From Ciona savignyi (lineage: Eukaryota > Chordata > Ascidiacea > Phlebobranchia > Cionidae), in the NCBI GenBank assembly GCA_000149265.1, contig CH002628.1, positions 121,747 through 185,746 of the forward strand: a stretch of DNA of 64,000 nt, read 5' to 3'. The notes below the pieces were generated by a model, which was given only the letters and a program-made list of their open reading frames with translations, was not told the origin of the DNA and did no database searches. Positions within the stretch are counted from its first letter, which is position 1; the number at the start of each line of letters is the position of its first letter. The position numbers and the translations under genes were made by a program. This document shows, piece by piece, positions 46,368-62,000 of the stretch.

Positions 46368-48070
46368 GGTTAGGGCTTGCAAATATACATATAATAAAAT
46401 TGTTTTTTTAATACTGGTGGTTGATACGTGGTTGTTGCACCGTCGTTAAATTTAAAATATCTGACTTTTTAAAAACCGGATTTTTAAGAAGCACAATGTA
46501 CTGAACAATGGCGCTATTCGTTATTACATTTTCGATTAAACTGGAAACATTTCCACGCCGACTATATCAGATTTCAGCTGAAAAAACTGACAGCGAAGGA
46601 ATTCGTAGCATGTTTTAAGCATTCTATTTCGGGAGGTTATTGACAACCAATTAGAGGCGTGTCCAGCCGATCTTAAAACTCGTGCGACTAGAATTTTGGT
46701 AAAACCGGAGTCGCTTTATTGTCCGCCATTTTTTTAATTTGAACTTTGGCACGAATTCGGTTGTCAGGGGCTTGAATTTTGATATCTTTGCTTTATACTA
46801 CGAAACGACCTCTGGTTATACTATCTAAATGTTTTGAAAGCTTGTAAATATTAACAATCAAATCAACTAAACCGATTAGCAGTTTTATTTTTTCTTATTT
46901 TTTTTCGTTACGTAAAAATTTAACCATGTATTCCTACATAATAATTAAGGCATATGTGTCTTATTAAATTAGCAGTTGTTTGTTCAATTTATCCGCTTTC
47001 AAAGCAGTAAACTGCACACCGTCTTTGCGAGTCTTTTATAACCAATCTCCACCCTTTCTGCCATGGCACACTTTTTACATGAAGATCACACAGAGCAAAA
47101 TATTCGAACACCCTTTAAACCAATCCTTTGTATGGAAATGTCTTAACTCCCGCCAAAATCGATCCAATGTCAATATATCGATGGATAACGTAAATAGATT
47201 TATTGGAGTTGCAAGTAAACGAAATAAATTACACACAACCAAACGGTAGTGTCGGGCATGCTTTATGGAAAATAAAACATTAAATGTCAATAAAGATATA
47301 GCATAATTAAAATCATGGTTTTATTCAGGGGTTGGGGGAAACGCAGGTGGTGTAACTTGGTCAATCGCCAGAATACCTATGCTCACAGTCGGGTATCCGG
47401 GGGTATTGTGTTACGATGGAAAGTCTGCTATAGTTTGTATATCATCCAATTAAAAATACAACAGGCGAGCTAGCTGCAGGCAACGATCCTGTAACCATTC
47501 CATTAACGGTAGAACGCGCTTTGCCACTTTATATTATAATAAGCAAGCTATTCTTGCAATAATTCTAATAAAATTCAAACATATACAACAATACAATGTC
47601 TTGGCGGTACGGTTGACAGGAAATTATCAAAATGTCTAAAGTTTTGTTTCTCGTTAAACACGGCGGACAGAGCAATGGCAAGATCGTAGAAACCGTCTGC
47701 ACATGTGTTTTATCGGATAAAAGTTGCATCTGGATTGTTTTGAACCTAACAAGGTCTTAGTTAAACGAAATATATGAGTAGAGAGTTGTCTAATGCAAGC
47801 TGAACTTTGGGATCCGGCGTTCTTTATCTTGTACTTTGGAATCTAAAAAAATATATTTTTAAATATAGCGCATTAACATTAATTTTGTTATTTTTTGCTT
47901 TTTGATATTTTTGTCATATCAATGGTACAAGTACGCATATCACGAGCATCGCTTAGCTGGGGTAACATACGGCAGCTGCAATGCCAAATTACAAACATTT
48001 TAAAAAGACCATATTTATTAGAAATTATATTTCTTCGTGGTAACAATAGTAAAAAAGTATTTTTCACCCA
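46368..48070. other. Non-coding interval
   Basis: No supported exon. A possible final exon of the minus-strand secreted gene could lie near 47,460-47,540 (a 22-codon reading with one Cys), but its acceptor is weak. Confidence 0.4.
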
Positions 48071-48107
48071 GTGTTTTAATAAATTGATTTCAAAAGTAAC
48101 TCGTTTA

Positions 48108-48936
48108 CCTGTTTACCAGCATGTCGGGTGAAACCGCGCAATTCTACAAACAGCGATCGAACGACATTGCTCACTCGATTGCTAACCGGTTTGGAGGTTG
48201 GATTGGTTAAATGGTGACTGATTAAGCCTTCCGCAACTCTGCAGGTAAATGGGTTATTAACCACAAAATACAAACAAACTACCGGGCTCCTGCATCAAGA
48301 ATTGTGTAGCCCGGATTGATATACATGCTTTATTTAACGACAAATAAAATTAAGAAATTCTCACCGAAGATAGTCCATCAGGCTATCGGTTGTATCTCGG
48401 CGTTCGATACAACGTTCCCGCACCACATTGGGAATTCTTGTCTGCAAACAAAATTTCATCATTTTTAATACGTTAAGTATCAAACCTTCAATTCGCTCGA
48501 CACAAAGACAGTTATAAATCATGCGTATGAATATGTTGGGTAAACTATACGTCACCCTTATACGAGAAAGGCAACTTACATTAGGTAACAATTTGGTCAC
48601 TTAACCCAGCAGATAATAAATAAAAGCGCAAAATCCAGGAATTTCTTTATGTATTAATTTTATAATTAACTTAAAAGACTGCGTTGTTGGTACCTGTTGT
48701 AACTTTGCCTCAGTCTGCAAGCGGTTGGAGATGTTCCCAATTTTACGCAAGCGCAAAATATTCGATTCTGATACAAGCTGGTTCAACAGAGCTACGTCAC
48801 TTCCTGAAGCAGTGCCTTCCGCTTCTCCCGACGTAGGGTGAGCCGATACCTTGTTTTCATTGTCGTTCGTCAACACTACTCCAATAACTATGGAGATAAG
48901 TAAAAATACATCGGCAGAAGAAGGACAGATTTTCAT
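48108..48936 (-). CDS. Small secreted protein precursor, three exons seen, family unknown
   Basis: Exon 1 (48,936 to about 48,697) starts with ATG and a good signal peptide (MKICPSS..VFLLISIVIGVVLT). It is followed by a Ser/Gly/acidic linker and a predicted helical stretch, and ends at CAG/gtaccaac. Exon 2 (about 48,440-48,362) begins after a polypyrimidine-CAG acceptor (TRIPNVVRERC) and ends at CTTCG/gtgaga. Exon 3 (about 48,243-48,109) begins A/GTTGCGG and stays in phase (VAEGLISHHLTNP..GFTRHAGKQ), ending at CAG/gtaaac, so at least one more exon lies to the left. The mature part looks helical and basic with few cysteines. A secreted signalling peptide or cytokine-like protein is possible, but no family is recognised. 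Confidence 0.65.
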
Positions 48937-48939
48937 TTT

Positions 48940-51900
48940 GATGAGAGATTGCCCTTAGTAAAGCCGTATAAAGTTGCGTGCTATATCACAAGCCTATTAA
49001 AACAAAAACATTACAGTGCTGTTAATCTAATCTCGGGTTGGCGTCCGTACAAATATTTCTGTTGCTCATGCATTCTTTTCTCCTATTAAACAGGTAATAT
49101 TAAGGTGATGACTTGAGATATTCGCAAGTCAATATCTATTCTATGCCAAACGGCTGCCACCGACATTTATTCATTTTCTTTTCGTTGGCACTCGACAAAT
49201 CCATACGCTTCTGTGGATGGGACGCAGGATTTATGTAACAGTCAGCTTTCACACGAAAAAAAGCTTTGCAGTTTGTCAACAGATGTGATCTAATTTTGCA
49301 GACCAGAAGCCAGTTAGGTGGGTTTTACTCAGGATTAGCTTCGGAAGGGCACGAGAAGTTAGACAAGGCGGGCGTTAAAAGGTCGGCTAAGCTATAATAT
49401 GACGCCTTCTTATATTTGCAATTTAATTAATATTTTAAATTGCGCATAAACCTATATTCCAAAATATTTCGTAATAAAAGACTTCAGGATGTGATATTAA
49501 TAGTTCGAAACGTGTTCGGTCGGCTCGCCACCGGCGTCCACATTAAACACAACGTACGGTCGATGAACTCGCATCGCTCATTTCGTTAGAACTTCTACGA
49601 TCAGCCGACAGTCGACTGATTTTATCGAACTCTGCCGTTGGCTCAGTCGGTGTTTTTGGGTAAGGCATATAGTGGACATCACTTAAACTCGGTGGATTAA
49701 TGGATTCTAGGAAAACTGAAGGAACGTCTCAATCGTTTACAACACAATGCATAGCTCCAGTAACCCGACGTTCGCGAGGTAATCTAATAATTCCCCGTGT
49801 CTTTGCGTTGTCCGATCCAGGGGATAAACATAAATAAGCTACCCTAAGCTAACGGAGCCACCAGCACAAAAAATAATCATAACCGCATTATCTTCCCGCC
49901 GGCCGGAATCTATAAACGGTCAGAATCAGCACATTGTTTTGTGACCTGAGTACAGCCGTCGCCGCGGGGAATTAATTTGCTACGATATCACCGGTTAAAC
50001 CTTGACATATAAACTAATAAGATGTTTGCATCCGAATTGTGGCGGCTTTGGAAGATGAAGTTTAGAGAACAGTGGATCGATAGATCAATATTCAAATTAA
50101 ATTGGAAATACGAAATTGTAGTGGCGAAAAGAAAATTAATAGTTCCTTTAAAATACTTTTTCACTTATGTTTATTTTTATTGCACTTTGGCCAATGTGTT
50201 TACTTTGTACATAGATGTATTATAACTAGTTTTAGCTGTTTAAATTTGTGGCCTGAAAATGCTTCTGTTTTGCATGTCAGGTTTGATCTCGCGTTCACTA
50301 ACACCGGCTTGGTAACGGGTTAGACCGGTAGAGCATAGTTATGATTGCCGGCACCTATAGGCACAGCTCAGGTCCGAAAGTCACAAACTGTCACGGTTGT
50401 TCTCGTACCTCGCGGTGCAACGTATGCAACTTGTTCTCGCAACTGGACAAACAGCTTTAAGTGCAAAATATTTTTTCAGATATCATTAAATTTCGTTCTG
50501 TACTTTATAAGATTACCTAGAATATTATCTTCACTACCTTTGATGCTAAAGCACTAAACATATTGTTAGAGGATCACGTTGAACTAAAGTTTCCGGTCTG
50601 TGCGTACCACTTCTATCTATTTCTTGAGTTAACCCTTGCCTTAATATTTATATGTAGATGTCGATCAGATATGAGCATATATTTTGAGTGTTCAAGGAAT
50701 TGCGTGTGGCTTTTGCGCTTTCACCGAGTCTGTCAGAAATTTTAATAAATCGAAAATGTGTCTCCGACATCTAGTATGTGACATTTGTAAAATGGCACAT
50801 CGATTATTGGCTGTATGATGACGAAATACAGTTAATCACCACCATATGTAACCCGTAAAAAGGGTGGCCATGTCAAAAAACGCATAAAATTAGGGAATTT
50901 GGAATCTGACTCAGCGTTTCGGCCCATGTCACAATTCTTAATCATCTATGTGGTAACAGGTCACGTCTAACGACTTCTGTTTAATTTTTCGTTTATATGA
51001 AAAGATGCGGCAGAATTGGTGAGCCCATCAGCAAATCGACTTTTCACGGGTTAAGCAACGTCACGAATGTAATGTCGTCGCCGTTCAACATCGTTTCGGG
51101 TTTTTAAATTCTCTAACCACTAATCGCATGTAAATGTCCGATAGCTTATATACATTATAGGTAAATTGGTTGTAGTACAACTTTACAGACACCAGACCAA
51201 TTCGGCGGTTTGTCACTTAAAGTACTGCAGTTCGCCCATATGTATATTTATTTTACTAATGTGAATTATCGTCCTAAAGTTTTGTCACAATAATAATAAA
51301 CCATAATGCTCAAAATGTTGTGACCAAGAGTTTATGCATTTCGATCTCAGATTACAACCATTCACTTGCAACAGCACTGGTACCGAAGTTTGGAAATATG
51401 ATACCTTTGATTTCCTACAAACGAGTAGTGCTTGAGGCATGCTAAACCTCATGTAGGCATAGGGGATATATACATCCTCCTAGTAGTGTTTGTATATCAC
51501 TTCAGGTAGCAGCAGAGGCAAATTCAGTGACTTCCATTTAGTATATTATTGATATATCAGTGTGGGCTTTTGTTTATAGTATTGCGTTTACAGCGAGCTA
51601 CCGATATGAATGATGAGTCACACAATGTTAAGCACAGCAGTAATTCAGGACGCTCTACTGTAGCACATTTTAGCTTATATTGTCCACATCTGTTAGACAT
51701 TTAAACTGTTGTTAAGTCGTCGTGGCTTGTTGCTCTGTATTTCCATTCTAAGCAAAGGCTGAAACGACGTCATTTCAGAATAACTGGAAGTGAAAGTGAC
51801 GTAATAGTTCGCAACGATTGGTCTTTTGTTACTAGAAATAATAGCGTCTAGTCGCGAATGCTGGCTATCTATCGCTGTCAGTGCAATACTCAGTTGTAAA

Positions 51901-52340
51901 TAGATCATTGAAAGAGCAGTATTAATTGTGGTTTTAGTGTTTTTGAAAGAATTCGTGTTAAATTAAATTTAGAGTTAGAAAGTCTTGGTGAGACTAAAAT
52001 CAACAGTATTTCTATACAAACCATTTCTAATTAAATTATAGGCTTATGTTTTAAGTAACTGTAGTTTGCATTGTGGTAAGTTTTATAATGTATGTGTATA
52101 CATTTCCGTGCTGTTTCTAAAGAGGTAAACAGTACAGTGTTACGTTTGTGTGGTTTAGGTTTGTATTTACCTTTGTAATTGTTCAAACTTTAGTATTTTC
52201 TCACATTCAGATATTACTGTTTACCGTTCACGGAATGTGTGGCTACATTTCTCTGCAGTTCTAAGGTAAAATGTCTTTAAAAGGCATCAACGGTGTTAAA
52301 CCTGACCCGGCAAGCGGGGGGTCATGACGTCAGCGAGGAA
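48940..52340. other. Intergenic interval, no supported gene
   Basis: Short open frames only. It includes the likely promoter side of the minus-strand secreted gene and the upstream region of the DH/PH gene. A possible 5' non-coding exon end with GTAAG-like signals lies near 52,265. Confidence 0.5.
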
Positions 52341-52346
52341 AACAAG

Positions 52347-54855
52347 ATGAAAACCATCCGATCCAGCATTATCGAGCGGATTCTTACCGAGGAAAAAACA
52401 TACGTCAGCACATTGAAGTTTGCAGTTGGGGTAAGTGTCGGAGCAAATTGCTACTGCGTTTTTCCACCCCACGAATTAACAACAATATGTTCCCACTAAA
52501 ACTAGTCGAATATAGAGCATTTAATTAACACTGGATTATCAGACCATGAAACCCGATCTGGAGCGATGCGCGGAACACATCGAATACGAAATCGACGACG
52601 GACACGTACGAGCGCTGTTTTGCAACATGGCCGACCTCTTGCAGCTCCATGAAGCTTTGCTGGAGAAGTTGGAAGAGCTGACCGACGCTGTCTCCATTAC
52701 AAAGGATCCCGACGATTTAAACATTGGCGGTGTCTTTGTTAAATTGGTGAGTATCCCTACCTACTTTGGCCATGCTAATTGCTTTTGACACAAATATTGT
52801 ATTGAAAATAATATATAGTATGTTAGCTATCCCAACCGATCCATTTGCAGGCGGATTGTACTTTCTAAGTGTACGTGGACATTTTTAATATTTTTAGTTT
52901 TTCAGAAAGAAAACTTCCAAGTCTACGAGATTTACTGTTCAAACTACGAACGTGCAGAAAAGGTGGCAGCAAATGTACTTAAAATGACAAGCTTGAAACA
53001 GACCTTTGCGGTAAGATATCCTTTCCTAATATCCACATTAAAATAGGCCGGGTCAAAGATAATTATAATATTTGACCAGTGGTGGTAACAGAATAGTTTT
53101 TAAGACGATCCTGCATTCTTATTAACCTGCCCTTTTGTGGTCCTCAAGACACGTGGTAAAATACTAACTCGACTGTGAGAACCAACACTTTAAATACTTT
53201 CTATTTATCAGTTAACCTTAATCGCAAACATGCTAAAAAAATACCGGTACGTCGTACCGCAATATTAATTGTACCGAAACGACGTCGTGGACCGTTATGA
53301 TTTATTTTCACCGCCGAATAATCCACTACGCAATGATGCAAAAAGGCCGCACATGAACAGAAGTGTCTGAGCCTCATTTTGGCCTTTGACAAACCAGAAA
53401 ATTTATCATATACCTGCGTCCACGGGATCACCCACTGGACAACTACCCGTTCGTAATTTGAACAGTGTTGTTGTCATAGGACTGGTCCGCTAAGAAGCCG
53501 GAGAACCAAGTCGATGTAAAATGCAGCGTTTTAGAGCATTCATTGAAAACACCTCTATACCACATTTGCCTCAGCAGTGTGTTGTTAAAGGTAAACCATC
53601 CTACGTTATTCTTCAACTAATTCGAATTCCAGCTAATTCGAATGTTTCTATTTTCCCAGGTACTTGCCGTCTTCACGCCTTTCGAGAAAGCAGAAGTCAG
53701 TGACGTAATAGAAGCGCATAAGATAACACAAGCTACTGTGACGTCAATAGAAGCAGGTCGAAGGCCCGCAGCGTTAAAAGAAGCGTACTCTGTGTATGAC
53801 GATTTGCAATTACAATGGGACAATCAATCACTTTGCAACAAGAACGGATTTCTAACAAAAAGAGGGGGAAGTGTTAAGGTAAATACGGTTTGTATTTGAT
53901 ATAACTAAATACACCTTCTATAGATGGTAAAATTTATTATAATTAATAAAACATACAGTTTCATCGTTTTTGTTTGTTTCGTACAGTATTAAAGAAAATT
54001 GATTTGTATATATATGGTTGTATGTATTACAATCTTCTTATAATGTTCTTCATCGAAAAATGTTTGCAGAGCTGGAAAATACGTTGGTTCACATTGCGAG
54101 GATACGAACTGAAGTATTTTGACGAGCCAGTGGTAAGCGGTTTTATAACTAAAAACTTGACATGTTGTGGATAAATATCGCTTTTAATTAGTGGTTTGTT
54201 TATATTTAATGAAAGCCAGACAAAATACAAAACGGCTTCAAAACGTCAACCCGGCCTGTTACCCGCTGGATAACCAAACCCAATGGATTAAAGGGTTATA
54301 GCGTTATACTACAACTAAGCATCTCAATCATACACAACACACAGTGAAAGACTCTTATGTGATAAAAAAACGTCTTGCATTTTCCCATATATGGCTTTAA
54401 AACATAAAATTTTCTATTCGTAATTTTGGCTTGTGAGGTCTGACCAATCCATTTACTTGAAAAGGACGAGAAAGCTTTGACGACCCTTGACCTTCGGTTC
54501 TGCAGAAGCGTGGTCGACGACCAAGAAACAAAGCCAAACTGTTTCGGGTGGGTTACGTCACTATTACAAATATGTCTCAGCAACTATTTTACAGAAATAT
54601 TTTTATTGCATCAAAAACGTAGAATTTACAGACTATTTTTATATGTAAACCTTTAATATTTTCAGGCTGACTTTTCCGGAGCGAACATACTACATGTATG
54701 CGATCAGCCCGACAGAGAAAGCTGAATGGATGAGTTTGGTCTCGTGGAAGTTGTTCATGCAGGCTCCACCCGCTGAAAGAGCACGATTGGCGTTAGCGGT
54801 TCCAGCTTCCAATCTCACAAACTGTGCAATAGATTTGATTAAAACTTCGCTGTGA
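52347..54855 (+). CDS. Rho-GEF-like (DH + PH) protein, compact or incompletely resolved
   Basis: Exons: 52,347-52,430, 52,543-52,746, 52,906-53,010, 53,660-53,878, 54,070-54,132 and 54,666-54,855 (stop). The first three give the N-terminal half of a Dbl-homology domain (IIERILTEEKTYVSTL, LFCNMADLLQLHEALLEKLEE, IGGVFVKL, YEIYCSNYERAEK). Exons 4-6 give a linker and a PH domain (GFLTKRGG, WKIRWFTLRGYELKYF, RTYYMYAISPTEKAEWMSLV with the C-terminal Trp). DH domains activate Rho GTPases by GDP release and PH domains bind membranes. The QRI..YPLLL half of DH was not found in the 650-bp gap 53,011-53,659, and the last splice is out of phase by one base carry, so a PH exon in 54,133-54,665 is missed. 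The ATG at 52,347 is the first in frame, but an upstream exon is possible. Confidence 0.75.
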
Positions 54856-57884
<3,029 letters not shown>

Positions 57885-59057
57885 AAACATCGATTAGTAA
57901 AAAGTACACATTTACTTCGAATATCGAAGATTTTACTCTACATTGACAATTAGCGCAATATGTATCGACAATTATTGATACTCCTTCGTTTAGAATTTCG
58001 ATGAGGTTAAAAAACTATAAATTTTTATTTATGAACATTAATAGTCTGAAAGTGTGGTGACTAAAACATTATAGTCGATCACCCAGCTTAAATGCTATGA
58101 CGTAATTGCACTCCATTGTTTATTTCCTTTGTCTGCTTTCATCCGCCCAATTTTTATTTTGGAACCTGTATCCACTGTAGCCCTATTGTGTTGCAAACCG
58201 CCAGTTTTAATGATGCAGTATTTATCGGTTTGAGTGTGTAAAAAAACTCATTTTTTGAAGTTCTGTTTTCACATTTGCTCAGTTAATGTTTTATTTTTAT
58301 ATTTATATCTTCCTACTCAGTGTTTTAATTATGTACATATCTTAAGTGTTAGTGCCCGCATATCCATTAAAAAGTGTTTTGTTGTTCAAATAAAAAACAT
58401 AATCCAATAAAATCCACCATATGAGGCTGGAATCTAACAAAAATGATCCTGCGATAAACTCACAATGTACGACGGACGCTGTTTATCAAGTAGGTCATCT
58501 CAAACGCCCCATCACAGGTACAGAGGGTCAGGTACACATGGAATTTTACACAGCAAAGTTATGCTTTAAACGTCGTATAAGTTAAATAATCTTCACGAAG
58601 GCCTGGGATTTTGATATACGTAATAACGTAATAAATGACGCAAAAATAACAACGAATGCTGGTCAGAGCCGGTACATCGGGTTATTGCGTGAGTTTGTGC
58701 GCCGGAGGCGTATGCGGTGTACGTGTTTCGACGATACTGAGTTGTCTTTATCGAAAGTACGGCAGTCTGTGTAAGGGACCCGGTGTTATAAGGTTATATA
58801 ATATCTTGTAGTATTACCTTATATATATATCAGCACTAATATTACACAGTAAATGATATTATTTTCCTTTTTCGTAATAAGGTCTTGGTTGCAGATATAC
58901 AGTGTTTGCTTTCATATTTCGTCTGTAATTATCTATTACATGAATATAACGGCCGGAAATAAATATATTTTCCTCGAAATAAGTTACTTAAAAGTTAGTT
59001 AACAATTACCTAATTGTTAGGAGTTGTTAGGATAAAAGTGGTGAAGGCTAACATATC
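57885..59057. other. Intergenic interval
   Basis: Probable 3' UTR of the mucin-like gene (AAATAAAA near 58,388) and 5' region of the Kelch gene. No other gene recognised. Confidence 0.5.
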
Positions 59058-62000
59058 ATGTCCGCCAAACTAATGTCGAAAAATTCCATCGATTCGCTAT
59101 CTGTATCAAGTTTCCAAACTTCGACCGACAGGTGAGAAATAAAATCAATTGTATTTGCCAAGTGTTACTGGAGATTTATATAGTGTTATCATTCCACCGG
59201 TGCTAACTGCATTAAGCATGGTAAAAGCTTGGATTCTAGTCCGTACTTGGTGCACTTTAAATAAACAAAATCAGATGTTTTGTTTCTATTAAAGTCAATC
59301 CACTAACCTATGATTCGTGTGCAGCATTCTCCAGCCAGTTACCAGGAAATCCGAGTTTCCTGAAACCATCTACACGTCCAACTCGTACAACAACATTCTT
59401 TTAAGCGGTTTCAACGCTCTTCGCTTTGAAAATCTTCTGTGTGACGTCACGCTGATTGCGGGGAACTCCCGCTTTCCTGTCCACCGAGCACTGCTTGCAG
59501 CATGCAGCCCGTACTTCAAAAGTATGTTCACCCGGGATAATCAAAATGGTAAGATGATAGCAATCTGAGGTATTTACGTCGTGAGCTTAATATCGGACTC
59601 ATCAGCTGTGATAATTATAATATATTATATATCCATGATTTATTACCAAAAACGGAAAAAAGCAGGGCGCGATATTGCAATGGCTTTCGTTAGATAACCT
59701 CATGTCCACTGTGGGGTTATGTGATCTACCACGGTTTATTGTGTTTCTTTAGCCCAGCCTTAACTTTAGTACAATAATAACCTTGATCCACATGACTGTT
59801 TTCTATATGCTGCTGCAATATATGGCATTTATACTATATCCCACTGTTTAAAGGTCTTACATTTTTAACCATATTTTATAAAACTAACATTAAGTTCTTG
59901 TGCATAAAAGCACTCATCCGAATCTGTAAACTTCTTGCAGCACCAATCGGGAGGAACGAAGGAAGCAAATATACTTGGTTTTCGGAATCAATAGAGTTGC
60001 GGGGGATTAGTAGCGAGGGCTTGAAACATATTGTTGAGTTCATGTACACAGGAAAGCTTCCGATCAGCATGCAATCAGTGCAGAACATTCTTGCTGTTGG
60101 AAGGCATATGCAGGTAGAATCCAAGAATTAAATGTTATTTTATTCTGTTGGACAAAAACAATTTAACACAGATTTACGATGTGTCCATGAGTTGCCGAAG
60201 ATATTATCAATGGGTGTATGTGTAATAAAAAGAAAACTTTATTAAATATATTTAATTCTTTTACAACAAGGACCTTAAATCTTTCCTTGTTAAATTAATT
60301 ACCAAAATTTGCACGTTCACAACACCTTGTCCCATTAATATATCGGGACATAATATTCTAATTAAAAAAAACATCAATTCCAAGTATATGTCATCGTGCT
60401 AAATGTATTGTTTGTAGATCCAGCCAGTATTGGATTTCTGTATGGAGTTCTTGATATCCGCCATTGAGGTGAATACGTGTGTGGACATCATCCATATTGC
60501 CGAGGTATTCAGCATGTCACAGTTGGAAAACAGCGCCTACAAGTTTTTACTGGAAAGGTAATGTTCTCGTATATTAGTTATATTATCGATGATTGCCTAA
60601 TTCATAGTCTTAGGACAATTATACGAAAGGTAGTACGATTAAAACCAACTCGTCGGTTGTTTTCTTCACGCTGGATGCTGCATTTGATCCTGTTACATTT
60701 CACCAAAAGGCTGTGCTTATCGCAATCTTTTATGAAATAGAATATTTTTTATTGAAAACGTTTTGAAAATTTTCGTATTTTGTTATTCACATGATCACTT
60801 CACTTCTGTACTTCTTGATGACAGGTTTCCAGACTTCATAAAATCAAATCAACTTCAGAAACTCACTTACGAAAACATGAGTTATCTACTTGACAGCAAC
60901 GATCTGAAGGTTATGTCAGAACTGGATGTTTTTGCAGCGACATTAAAATGGATCATGTACGACCATTCAAGGTAGCGTCAAAAATTCAATCTTTATTAAT
61001 ACGCAGCCACCAAAATGCTTTCAATCCTATAACATTTTCCTAAACATTTTGAGTCAGTAACCGACCGACTACATTAAATACATATATCATTAAAATGGTA
61101 AATTAACAAAAGGGTTCGCACATGAAATAGGAAACACTAGCGAGAAGATTGAGGTATGCTTAGCAACCACAAATATATGGAACGGATGCCCTCGAAGTTA
61201 CTCAGCAAAATACTTATTCACATACCATTACAAAGTTTACTACACCTTATTTCCGATACCGCAAATAAATCAATCAAATTGGGAGAATATCATCTAGTAT
61301 ATATTGTATCAAGCTTTTTAACATTGAAATAACTTCCAGACAAGCCTTCATTCGAAAGTTAATGGAGAAGATTAGATTCCCGCTGATGCCGCCTAGAGAG
61401 TTGATGGTTCACGTGAATGTGGTGGATTTCATGCGTACCAAGTGCAACGACCTTCTGCTAGAGGTAACTTTATCTACTTATATGGAAAGGTGGTCACAAA
61501 ACTTATGTTTTTTCTTGATTACATGTTTGTATTTTATGAAATTATTTTGATTATCCTAATTTTTCCAGTTGATCAATTGATGACAACAACATAGTCTACG
61601 TACAAACATAACAATTAAAAAAAAATTTACAACAGGCCAGCAGTTATCACATGCTACCACACTCTCAACCGATTGTGCCATCCTCCCGAACGAAAATACG
61701 ATCAAACGATACCAGATTGGTGGTCCTTGGTGGGGCGGACAATACAGATGAAGTATCCAATCAACTTAAAGGTGTTTATTGTGATACATTACTCATGTAT
61801 ATGCTTCGATCTTTGAACGTTCGGTCACACAACCAATTGAAATCATCTGTTATTAAAAATGTGGTTTATCGGTATGATATAAGGCAACGCATAAGTATGA
61901 CTTTATTTAATGCATTGTATCGAGGCTGGTAAAACAGTGTTACAGGCCTAGCGTTATAATAAAATTAAGAGTCGTTACACAGTAAAACATAATAAGATAT

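Noticed and set aside
50022..50745. Cluster of four short plus-strand ORFs
   Set aside because: Overlapping frames in AT-rich sequence without domain motifs or consistent splice borders.
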